Shown here: positions 6,834 to 13,385 of the stretch, one piece after another
How the letters are laid out: every line of letters begins with the position of its first letter
Position numbering within the stretch: position 1 is the first letter of the stretch
From: Patescibacteria group bacterium
GTDB taxonomy: Bacteria > Patescibacteriota > Patescibacteriia > 2-12-FULL-60-25
Direction: 5' to 3'
NCBI GenBank assembly: GCA_018063105.1
Contig: JAGOQX010000008.1
Span: 1 to 38,744 of the forward strand
Length of the DNA: 38,744 nt
Position numbers and translations under genes: made by a program
The notes under the pieces: generated by a model
Database searches by the model: none
The model's input: the letters and a program-made list of their open reading frames with translations, nothing else
What the model was told of the DNA's origin: nothing

Positions 6834-7367
6834 ATGGAAAAGCAGATCGTGGGTCACAATTTTGCATTTATAGATGGACAAAATTTGTTTATGGGTACCG
6901 CGAAACGAGAGAAAGATCCATGGAGAATCGATCTTGCGAGATTTCGCATTTATCTCGAACAAAAGTATCAGGTTGCTAAAGCATACTGTTTTTTAGGGTA
7001 TGTGCAGAAAATGAATCAAGAATTGTATGAAGAAATACATGGTGCCGGCTTCGTACTTATATTTCGAGAGCATAATCCTGCCATGATGGGGAAGAAGAAG
7101 GGGAACGTTGATTCTGACATCATTTTTCAGATCATGAAAAAAATGTATAAAAAAGAAGAATTCGAAAAGATCGTTCTCGTTTCAGGAGACGGAGATTATA
7201 AACTTGTGGTCGATTTCTTGATTGAAGAAAATAGATTCGCAAAAATCCTATTTCCTGATCGGAGCAGGGCATCCTCTTTGTATAAAAAAATAGGTGCCGC
7301 GTATTTCGATGCTTTGGATGCGGTCGACGTTCGACGTAAAATTGAACAAATGAAAAGGGCTCCTTAG
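6834..7367 (+). CDS. NYN-domain (DUF88/LabA-like) RNase-like protein
   Basis: 177 residues from ATG 6834, chosen because the domain begins ten residues later; ATGs at 6816/6819 in the same frame are possible. FAFIDGQNLF carries the first acidic residue (D14), GNVDSDI the second pair (D93, D95), and SGDGDYKLVVDFL the third (D119, D121): the full NYN/PIN-like acidic set. The family comprises Mg2+-dependent ribonucleases acting on structured or antisense RNA in known members; the target here is unknown. Paralog of the damaged gene at 5467-5978; both end in a Lys-rich tail closing with Ala-Pro. The last codons and stop form the left arm of the terminator. Confidence 0.85.
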   Translation: MEKQIVGHNFAFIDGQNLFMGTAKREKDPWRIDLARFRIYLEQKYQVAKAYCFLGYVQKMNQELYEEIHGAGFVLIFREHNPAMMGKKKGNVDSDIIFQIMKKMYKKEEFEKIVLVSGDGDYKLVVDFLIEENRFAKILFPDRSRASSLYKKIGAAYFDALDAVDVRRKIEQMKRAP

Positions 7368-7390
7368 GCAGTTAACCGTTCGGAGCCCTT
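7355..7390 (+). terminator. Terminator overlapping the end of the NYN gene
   Basis: AAGGGCTCC (7355-7363, codons for the last residues) pairs perfectly with GGAGCCCTT (7382-7390). The stop codon TAG is inside the loop. Only a short T-containing tail follows. Confidence 0.75.
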
Positions 7391-7465
7391 CTCGTCGTGA
7401 TGGAAATATAATATCAAATTGCCTCAAAATGTCAATGGCCCCTACAAAACAAACTCATAACGCGG

Positions 7466-7471
7466 TACAAT
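7466..7471 (+). promoter_or_regulatory. -10 box of a leaderless transcript
   Basis: TACAAT, six bases, then ATG at 7478. No good -35 box at 17 bp. Same -10/N6/ATG layout as at 2242 and 30407. Confidence 0.5.
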
Positions 7472-7477
7472 GCTGGT

Positions 7478-8146
7478 ATGTTCGACAATTTCTTTTTGCC
7501 CCTTAAAGAAAAAGCACGTGTGATTGATTTTTTGGTTGATCAGTTGGTATATGCGGATCCGAAACATCAGGAGGCTGCGCAGGGGATGATTTCTGCGTAT
7601 CAGGATGGCCAACATATTTCTACGGACAAGCTTGCGGACTTTGCGCGCAAGTTCGCGATCTCGGTTTGGCCGGCACGCGAAGCTTTGAAATTATATTTCG
7701 TTGAACATCCAGCGGAGGAGTGGTCGGCTTTGAATTTGACGGTTCGTCCTTCGACGGCGCATTTGTTGGAACGAGCTCGTCGCGCGTCAAAAACAAAAAC
7801 CGTTGATGAGGTGTTGGCGCATGCGGAGTCAGAAGTGGCATTGCAAGAAGGGGAGCGGATTGAGATTGCGGAGGTGCGGAAACACGTGTGGCATGATCAG
7901 TGGAGGAAACATGGAACGGAGTTGAAAGAGCAGAAATCGCAGGCGGAGTTGGAGTTGAAAAAATATCTGGGTCAGCTCAAAGCGTTACGTGATCTTGCGA
8001 TTGATTTATCCGGGAGTTTGCAAGATGATTTATTCTCCAAAATCGTGCACTTGGAAGATTCGATTTTTTTCGAGGGAAACAAAATTCCTCCTGAAATAAT
8101 CCAGGAGGAGATTGCCTATTACACCGAGCAGAAAGAGTTGGGCTAG
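7478..8146 (+). CDS. Unknown helical protein with coiled coil, 222 aa
   Basis: MFDNFFLPLKEKARVIDFLV... Almost entirely alpha-helical. Residues about 100-175 are rich in Glu/Lys/Gln heptads (EVRKHVWHDQWRKHGTELKE and onward), suggesting a coiled coil. No signal peptide or membrane segment, so cytoplasmic. No family recognised. It is probably expressed from a leaderless mRNA. It converges with the surface protein at 8165 with an 18-bp gap and no obvious terminator between them. Confidence 0.7.
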   Translation: MFDNFFLPLKEKARVIDFLVDQLVYADPKHQEAAQGMISAYQDGQHISTDKLADFARKFAISVWPAREALKLYFVEHPAEEWSALNLTVRPSTAHLLERARRASKTKTVDEVLAHAESEVALQEGERIEIAEVRKHVWHDQWRKHGTELKEQKSQAELELKKYLGQLKALRDLAIDLSGSLQDDLFSKIVHLEDSIFFEGNKIPPEIIQEEIAYYTEQKELG

Positions 8147-8164
8147 GTGGGATAGTTGGTGCTT

Positions 8165-10642
8165 TTATTTTTTGTTGATCGTTTTGTATCCCGTCCAAAG
8201 TGCGTATCCTTTTTTGTCGATAATTTTCGCGCCGTATGAGACCGTGTTGCGATTGGTATATGGACCACCCGTATAGCTACAGGTGTTCGTGTTCGTACAG
8301 GTTTTGACGAGCGTTGCATTCACCAAGATATCAATCCGGTCGATGCCATCCTGATCATTTGCTGTTGCGGTAAACGTGATCTTTTTGGATTTTGAATATC
8401 CGTTGTCTGCGTCGCTCGTGACGCGGATGTTGCCCGGAAGATCTGTTGGGAATGATGGAGAGATGACTGTTGTCGTTGAATCGTTTGTGATCACGTAGTT
8501 CTTTGTTTGTGACCAGAACGTTTGGTTCTGACCGTTCGTGATCAATGCTGAAACATTCGCGTATGTGATTCCAGCGTAGCTTGTGTTCACTTGGTACGTG
8601 CAGTTCTGATTGCCATACGCGAGGCCAAAGTTACAGGTGTTGACGATGGCGTTGTTCACGAAGATTTCGATGCGTTTGATCCCGTTTGGATCCCATGCGC
8701 CAACGTTGAATGTGACCGGTTGCGATTGTGTTACCTGTGTTGTTTCCGGTGTCGACCAAATCCATGACGAGCCAGTACCGGAGTAGTTCGTGTTGGTGCC
8801 TTGGTAGTAGGTTCCGTTATCAGCAATCGTCAGTGTGCGAACATCGCTCCAGGCTGTTTTTCCGTAGACGTCCGTTGCTCGTGCGTTGAGTGAAACGATT
8901 GTTCCGACCGCGAAGTCTGTTCCGTAGATTGTCGCATCACATCCTTGGGTGCCGTAGGCGTTGTTCAATGTACATGTGCGGCGGAGTGATCCGTTCGCAT
9001 AGACGTCGATTTGTCGTAAGCCTTGTGATGCGTTTGCTTGGACGCGAAGGGTAGCTGAGTTTCCGCGAAGAAGTGTTGAACCTGATGGGTCAACGGAATT
9101 CCAAACGGAGATGTCTCCGGTCGCTGGTACGGTATCTTTATAGTAAAAGATTGCATCAATATACGTTTTTACCTGCTGCGTTGATGTCCACGTAATTTGG
9201 TTATTGCCGTTGGTGACACGTGCGGTCAAGGCTATGTTTGCATTGTAGCCGTAGTCACTTCCATAGATTGTCGCTGTACAGGTTTGGTTGCCCCAAGTCA
9301 CGCCGTAGTCGCATGTGCGTCGGAGTGATCCATTCGCATATATTTCAATGCGTTTGATGCCATCCTGGCTCCATGCACCAACGTTGAAATTGATCGTTTG
9401 ATCATGGCGAATCGCTGTTTGGTATGAATCGGTCCATGCCCATGCGGAGATACCGTTCGTGATGGTAGCTCCGGTATTGGAGTTTGAAGTGCCGTATCCA
9501 TCCTCAGTGATTTTGACAAGTTTTGCCGTTAACGGGCTTGTTGGGGAAGCTGAGTGATAGACATCTGAAACTGCTCCGCCCATCAAGAATGTGCCGTTTA
9601 AATTTCCAGCAATGGTCAAAAAGAAATCTTGTGTTGTTCCGAGATCTTGGAATGTTGAGCCGTCAAAACGATACAGGTGCTTGCTCATGGAGTCTGATCC
9701 ATTTCCAACGAACATCCAGGATGTTCCGTTCCAGCCAGCGATCAAGCTGTTCCATGTATTCATGTTGCTTGGGATTGCGGATGTGACATCTTTTACGTTG
9801 ACGCCATCATACGTGTACATTCGCTTTGTGTTGTTTTGTGTATCAACGCCACCAAAGATTGCGGTATTCCCGCTTGATGCCATGAGTTGGACGTTTGTGA
9901 TGCGGCTGAATTGATTCGTGATTTCGGTTGAAACACCGTAGCTTGTATAGTTCCAGAATCGCGTCACACCGTTCGTATCACGAGAGCTGACGAGCCAGCC
10001 CGTTGAGATTGGCGCGGCAGATACTGGCATGTAGAAATAGGAATCGGATGGTGCCACGTGGCGCATGCTGTAATAGATATCTGATTGGAAATTCGAGTTT
10101 GCAGAGAGGAACGTGTTGATCTGGTTTTGTGCAGAGTTCCAAAAAATCACTTGGCCCTTTGTTGTGACAATGGCCCACATACCGCTTTTTCCTGTGATCG
10201 AAGTAACGCCGGTTGCGTAATCAAGATACGGGCGAATCTGCCAGGTGATGTTTGTGTAGTTCCCGTTGTAGCTTACAACCTCGATGGAGTTATTTTTCAA
10301 TGTGACGTTTTTCAAAAAGAGAACGGTCTGTCCATCGCTGACAATGTCATCGACGCGAGAGAGCCCAGCCATTCGGACTTCTTTTGTGATGTCGGCCAAG
10401 ATTCCGCCATCCGTGCGCCAAACGTGTCCGCCAGTATATAAATCCTGTCCATCGGTGAAATACCAATAGGATTCACCGCGAGCAACGGCCCAAATAGGGC
10501 GATTTGCGCGTTCTGCAACTTTGGCAGAAAGATCAGCCCAATTCCAAGGACCGGTTGAGGCATTAGCTTGAAGCGCGCCAGGTATAGCAACGGATACGAT
10601 GGCCAAACCGACGAGAAGGCTGCGGGTGAGGGATTTGATCAT
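8165..10642 (-). CDS. Secreted multi-domain protein with four Ig-like repeats
   Basis: 825 residues. Signal peptide with hydrophobic core (about 8-26) and probable cleavage near ANA-S. Residues about 35-385 consist of repeating short strand units (WAVARGESYWYFTDGQDLYT, WAIVTTKGQVIFWNS, AIFGGVDTQNNTKRMYTYDG), consistent with a beta-propeller. Four Ig-like modules follow at about 400-495, 505-605, 625-720 and 735-820. Each has a GI-x-RI-(E/D)-I-x-x-N-x-x-(L/I) strand and a pair of cysteines (for example RRTCDYGVTWGNQTC) that should form a disulfide. No sortase motif or C-terminal anchor, so probably released or held non-covalently at the surface. Likely role in adhesion or surface structure (inference). 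The -10 box TATTCT lies 14 nt before the ATG. Confidence 0.85.
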   Translation of the reverse strand: MIKSLTRSLLVGLAIVSVAIPGALQANASTGPWNWADLSAKVAERANRPIWAVARGESYWYFTDGQDLYTGGHVWRTDGGILADITKEVRMAGLSRVDDIVSDGQTVLFLKNVTLKNNSIEVVSYNGNYTNITWQIRPYLDYATGVTSITGKSGMWAIVTTKGQVIFWNSAQNQINTFLSANSNFQSDIYYSMRHVAPSDSYFYMPVSAAPISTGWLVSSRDTNGVTRFWNYTSYGVSTEITNQFSRITNVQLMASSGNTAIFGGVDTQNNTKRMYTYDGVNVKDVTSAIPSNMNTWNSLIAGWNGTSWMFVGNGSDSMSKHLYRFDGSTFQDLGTTQDFFLTIAGNLNGTFLMGGAVSDVYHSASPTSPLTAKLVKITEDGYGTSNSNTGATITNGISAWAWTDSYQTAIRHDQTINFNVGAWSQDGIKRIEIYANGSLRRTCDYGVTWGNQTCTATIYGSDYGYNANIALTARVTNGNNQITWTSTQQVKTYIDAIFYYKDTVPATGDISVWNSVDPSGSTLLRGNSATLRVQANASQGLRQIDVYANGSLRRTCTLNNAYGTQGCDATIYGTDFAVGTIVSLNARATDVYGKTAWSDVRTLTIADNGTYYQGTNTNYSGTGSSWIWSTPETTQVTQSQPVTFNVGAWDPNGIKRIEIFVNNAIVNTCNFGLAYGNQNCTYQVNTSYAGITYANVSALITNGQNQTFWSQTKNYVITNDSTTTVISPSFPTDLPGNIRVTSDADNGYSKSKKITFTATANDQDGIDRIDILVNATLVKTCTNTNTCSYTGGPYTNRNTVSYGAKIIDKKGYALWTGYKTINKK

Positions 10643-10764
10643 ATATAAATTTGTTTAGAATAAGGCAAAATACTGACACGTCAATATTGAAAGTGCGAGC
10701 ATTGATAACGTAAAATAAACGTAGCAATAATTGGCTAGGTTGTCAATGAATATGGAAAAGAAAA

Positions 10765-10787
10765 GCCGCTCTTGTTGAGAGAGCGGC
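10765..10787 (-). terminator. Terminator after the 222-aa Cys-containing membrane protein gene
   Basis: GCCGCTCT (10765-10772) and AGAGCGGC (10780-10787). On the minus strand it is followed by TTTTCTTTTCC. It lies 14 nt after the stop at 10801. Confidence 0.85.
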
Positions 10788-10800
10788 GGGAGGTCGCGAA

Positions 10801-11469
10801 TTATTGACCGGCTGGACAAACGGGGTCAGTCATCCAAGCAAGCGCTTCTCGTCTCCCGTTTATGCAAGCATGGTAGGTTGAGCCAATCGGATGAGCCGCA
10901 TAATCACTTGCAGTGACCCAAATCTTGTCCGATCGTCTGTACCGATCGGTATGCGCTTCGCCTAGGATGAGGTAGCTCAGCAATGATGAGTTTGTTGCGA
11001 CGCATGCATCAGGGGGGATTTCAGCAACGCCTGCATTGATTTGTTTTTGGACCTTATGACATTCTACGCCTTTGCTGGTTTGAAAGCATTCGGGCATGGT
11101 TTGGACGCAGGCCCAGTATCGATCAACGACTTTGAGCTCTATCACGCTTCGCTCGCGCGATTTTTTCTGATGTACGCTTTCAGCGTGGCCGGCTATAGAC
11201 ACCATCATCGAAAATAAGCTGAAGAACGCTAGGAGGCCCAAGAGCAAGGCTTTCGAGTCGTTCGAGAGGCTATCGAACTTTTTTCGAGGGGAAAATGATC
11301 GGATAGCGCGCAGAACGAGAATCAGTTTGTGAGTCGGACGACTAATCATGAGCTTCTGATCACGATACGGTGGAGTGCCGTGCGAGGTAGATTTCGGAGG
11401 ATCACCGTATGCTTGCTCGAGGCGTTCGAAGAATGAAGGCTTAGTAGATTTTGATGACGCTGTGATCAT
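10801..11469 (-). CDS. Single-TM protein with Cys-rich exterior, unknown
   Basis: 222 residues from the ATG at 11467-11469. I prefer this to the upstream frame extension to 11574, because GAAGGGACG (an SD-like sequence) precedes it and the promoter lies within the extension. A polar cytoplasmic part of about 65 residues is followed by a membrane helix (KALLLGLLAFFSLFSMMVSIAG, about 73-94). The exterior domain has six cysteines (WACVQ, PECFQ, VECHK, DACVA, HACIN, PVCPA), plausibly three disulfides. No family recognised. It has its own promoter and terminator. The promoter is a close copy of the rnpB promoter. Confidence 0.7.
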   Translation of the reverse strand: MITASSKSTKPSFFERLEQAYGDPPKSTSHGTPPYRDQKLMISRPTHKLILVLRAIRSFSPRKKFDSLSNDSKALLLGLLAFFSLFSMMVSIAGHAESVHQKKSRERSVIELKVVDRYWACVQTMPECFQTSKGVECHKVQKQINAGVAEIPPDACVATNSSLLSYLILGEAHTDRYRRSDKIWVTASDYAAHPIGSTYHACINGRREALAWMTDPVCPAGQ

Positions 11470-11515
11470 GGCACGTCCCTTCGTTGAGAGTTGTGATGGT
11501 ACGATGATCGATTGC

Positions 11516-11544
11516 AACCTAGCGGTTTTTGGTGGTTTTGTCAA
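11516..11544 (-). promoter_or_regulatory. Promoter of the Cys-containing membrane protein gene
   Basis: Minus strand: TTGACA (11539-11544), 17 bp, TAGGTT (11516-11521). The spacer (AAACCACCAAAAACCGC) matches the rnpB promoter spacer at 15 of 17 positions. Confidence 0.7.
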
Positions 11545-11578
11545 TGGTAGGGGAGGAAGAAGCACTACCTGCATTTCA

Positions 11579-11703
11579 AACTCTCCCAGCCCTCTCTTTA
11601 TCCAAAGCGGGGGATTGTTTTAGATTTTTTTTGAATCAGGAATTTGAAAGAAAGAAGTAGAGAAAAGCCTCCTCTTTAGAAAAGAGGAGGTTGGAGGAGT
11701 TAT
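11579..11703. repeat. Left repeat cassette (two inverted units)
   Basis: Unit 1 (11579-11616, minus orientation): a CCCCCGCTTT-type palindrome followed by CTGGGAGAGTT. Unit 2 (11668-11703, plus orientation): CCTCCTCTTT (11668-11677), AGA loop, AAAGAGGAGG (11681-11690), then TTGGAGGAGTTAT. The 51-bp spacer between them is AT-rich. The arrangement is like a REPIN (two REP units head to head). Confidence 0.7.
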
Positions 11704-11711
11704 GAGATGAG

Positions 11712-11749
11712 ATAAGCCTCTAATAATCCCTCCTGTCTCAAGAGGGAGA
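11712..11749 (-). repeat. Degenerate third repeat unit
   Basis: Minus orientation: a TCCCTC/GAGGGA palindrome with the same TTGAGACA-type loop as the unit at 12184-12206, followed by ATTATTAGAGGCTTAT in place of TTGGAGGAGTTAT. It lies between the left cassette and the DUF559 promoter. Confidence 0.5.
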
Positions 11750-11799
11750 TATGAAAGGAACATGACGAGAATATGAATGAGATATAATGCAGAAATGAT

Positions 11800-12174
11800 A
11801 TGAGGTTGCAGAATATATCAAAACTCAAGGACCGACGAAAAGAACTGCGCAAGAACCAGACGGATTCGGAACAGCTTTTATGGAGTCGCCTAAGAAATAA
11901 ACAGATCAATGAGTTGAAGTTCTTCAGGCAGTTTAGCATTGGTTTTTATATTCTCGATTTTTATTGTCCGACTATAAGACTCGCCATTGAACTGGACGGT
12001 TCGCAACATATGGAAAACAAGCAGAAAGAATATGATGATGAACGCACGAAATTTTTAGAAGCAAATAGAATTCGTGTGCTTCGATTTTGGAGTAATGATG
12101 TGATACGAAATTTGCAGGGAGTGATGGAGAGAGTATTGGAGGAGGTTGAAAGAATGCAGGCGGAGGGGTTATAA
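11800..12174 (+). CDS. DUF559 (Vsr-like) endonuclease-domain protein
   Basis: 124 residues. The pattern RRKELRKNQTDSEQLLW..LRN, LKFFRQFSIGFYILDFYCP, LAIELDGSQH and RIRVLRFWSNDV matches DUF559, a PD-(D/E)xK-fold family related to very-short-patch repair nucleases. The catalytic set would be the Asp of LDFYCP, the Glu of IELDGSQH and nearby residues. The in-vivo substrate is unknown. TATAAT at 11783-11788 gives a start about 5 nt before the ATG. The stop codon TAA (12172-12174) comes from the ATAACTCC end of the right cassette, so gene and repeat are physically fused. Confidence 0.85.
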   Translation: MRLQNISKLKDRRKELRKNQTDSEQLLWSRLRNKQINELKFFRQFSIGFYILDFYCPTIRLAIELDGSQHMENKQKEYDDERTKFLEANRIRVLRFWSNDVIRNLQGVMERVLEEVERMQAEGL

Positions 12175-12291
12175 CTCCTCCAACCTCCTCTTGTCTCAAG
12201 AGGAGGATTATCCTTATTTCTTTATCTCAAATTGAAATTCAAAAATAAAAACAAACCCCCGCTTTAGAAAAGAGGGGGCTGGGGGAGTTAT
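12171..12291. repeat. Right repeat cassette (two inverted units)
   Basis: Unit 4 (12171-12206, minus orientation): ATAACTCCTCCAA then a perfect 10-bp-stem palindrome at 12184-12206. Unit 5 (12256-12291, plus orientation): CCCCCGCTTT (12256-12265), AGA, AAAGAGGGGG, then CTGGGGGAGTTAT. Unit 4 contains the DUF559 stop codon; unit 5 contains the stop codon (minus strand, 12288-12290) of the glycosyltransferase gene. Confidence 0.7.
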
Positions 12292-13385
12292 GAAATGGAT
12301 GGTCTCTGGTATTTCTTGAATTGATCGTGCAACGTCTTCGCTGTTGTTTCCCAGTTCATCGGTGTTTTATTTATTTTCCCGTTCTCCATCCCCACCGCGT
12401 GTCTCATCGCTTCCACCCAATGCTGCGGTTTTGCCGGGTTCGCAAATATTGTTCCCTCCGGTGCTGTTTCTGGTAGCGCTCCTGTGGTCGAAGCTACTCT
12501 CGGTGTTCCGTACATCGCGGCTTCATGCAGTGGTAAGCCGTATCCTTCATACCACGACGGATACGCAAAAGCTGACGCGAATCGATACAGTGTTGCAAGG
12601 TCTTTGTCCGTCGGATGAACGGCGATGTGAATCCATTCTGCGTGTTGTCGTGTTGGATGGCGTTCCGGCGTTCCGACGATGATGAGTTGGAGGTCCTGGA
12701 AGCTTTTTTCTTGTCGCAATCGTTCTACGGCGTCGATCACCGTATGCACATTTTTTCTTGGATCGTTTAGCCCCATTGAAAGAACGTATCGAGCGGGGAG
12801 TGAGGTTGGTCGTGTTTGCTCTGTTTGCAGATCTTGTGTGATTGTCTGTCCCATCTGGATGACATGAATTCGATTCTCCGGAATATTCAGAAGTTGTACT
12901 GCATCACGTTTCGTTGTCTCGGAAACAGAAAAAAGCGTTGTCGCGTTTTGAATCAGCTTTCGTGCATGAACGGCGCGATGCCAGAGTCTACTTTTCAATG
13001 AGAACCAACGCGGTTCAATGAGAAAGGAGAGGTCGTGAAGGAGAAGTGAATACGGGCGATTGATGCGTCCGATGAAGCCGAGATTGGGAAAAAAGATTGC
13101 ATCAATTGTGTGTCCTCGTTGTTCAGCTGCGTGCGTCATTGAGACGAGATTGAGAAACGAGAGTGCACTCCAGAGCTTATTTGGAATGCGAAGATGAAGA
13201 TGTGTGACGTTTGAAAAAGTGGTGAGTCGTGATGGGAGTTGGAGTTGTGTATGACCTGTCGTGATGCAAAGGAGTTTGTCGTTAGGATATGTCTCGGCGT
13301 AGGCGCATAAGATTTCTAACGTGACGCGCGGAATACCGCCGTGGGGCGGGTTTAGGAGCGGGCGCGCGTCAACGAGGATGGTCAT
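12288..13385 (-). CDS. GT4-family glycosyltransferase
   Basis: 365 residues, GT-B fold. The N-terminal acceptor half starts MTILVDARPLLNPPHGGIPR (the 'DARPL...GGIPR' opening of GT4 mannosyl/rhamnosyl-type enzymes). The nucleotide-sugar half has YVLSMGLNDPRKNVHTVIDA (200-219), LQLIIVGTPE, and the E-x7-E motif at E280/E288 in WYEGYGLPLHEAA, followed by GTPRVASTTGALPE. It transfers a sugar from an NDP donor during surface polysaccharide synthesis; the specific sugar cannot be told. Last gene of a three-gene operon; its ATG overlaps the upstream stop (ATGA). Its stop codon lies inside a repeat unit of the DUF559 element, so the original C-terminus may have been a few residues different. Confidence 0.9.
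   Translation of the reverse strand: MTILVDARPLLNPPHGGIPRVTLEILCAYAETYPNDKLLCITTGHTQLQLPSRLTTFSNVTHLHLRIPNKLWSALSFLNLVSMTHAAEQRGHTIDAIFFPNLGFIGRINRPYSLLLHDLSFLIEPRWFSLKSRLWHRAVHARKLIQNATTLFSVSETTKRDAVQLLNIPENRIHVIQMGQTITQDLQTEQTRPTSLPARYVLSMGLNDPRKNVHTVIDAVERLRQEKSFQDLQLIIVGTPERHPTRQHAEWIHIAVHPTDKDLATLYRFASAFAYPSWYEGYGLPLHEAAMYGTPRVASTTGALPETAPEGTIFANPAKPQHWVEAMRHAVGMENGKINKTPMNWETTAKTLHDQFKKYQRPSIS

Larger units (their letters stand above)
11579..12291. mobile_element. Putative DUF559-endonuclease element bounded by inverted palindromic-repeat cassettes
   Basis: A 713-bp unit: left cassette (11579-11703), an extra repeat (11712-11749), the DUF559 gene, and right cassette (12171-12291). The right cassette read in reverse complement aligns with the left one along its whole length, including the AT-rich spacer (TTGTTTT...TTTTTGAAT...AATTTGA). 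The cassettes therefore act as imperfect inverted ends of about 120 bp. Each cassette is itself two inverted copies of a unit made of a 10-bp-stem palindrome followed by (G)TTGGAGGAGTTAT or CTGGGGGAGTTAT. No transposase is present. From memory, DUF559 genes are often found beside such repeats; calling it mobile is inference. Confidence 0.5.

Noticed and set aside
6728-6979. 83-codon plus frame starting before the second NYN gene
   Set aside because: It runs out of frame through the conserved NYN coding region; it shares only the promoter region.
11470-11574. N-terminal extension of the Cys-containing membrane protein
   Set aside because: It covers the TTGACA-17-TAGGTT promoter; the ATG at 11469 has an SD-like sequence.
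11579-12291. CRISPR array
   Set aside because: Repeats are few, in mixed orientation, with unequal spacings and related spacers, and no cas genes are present.
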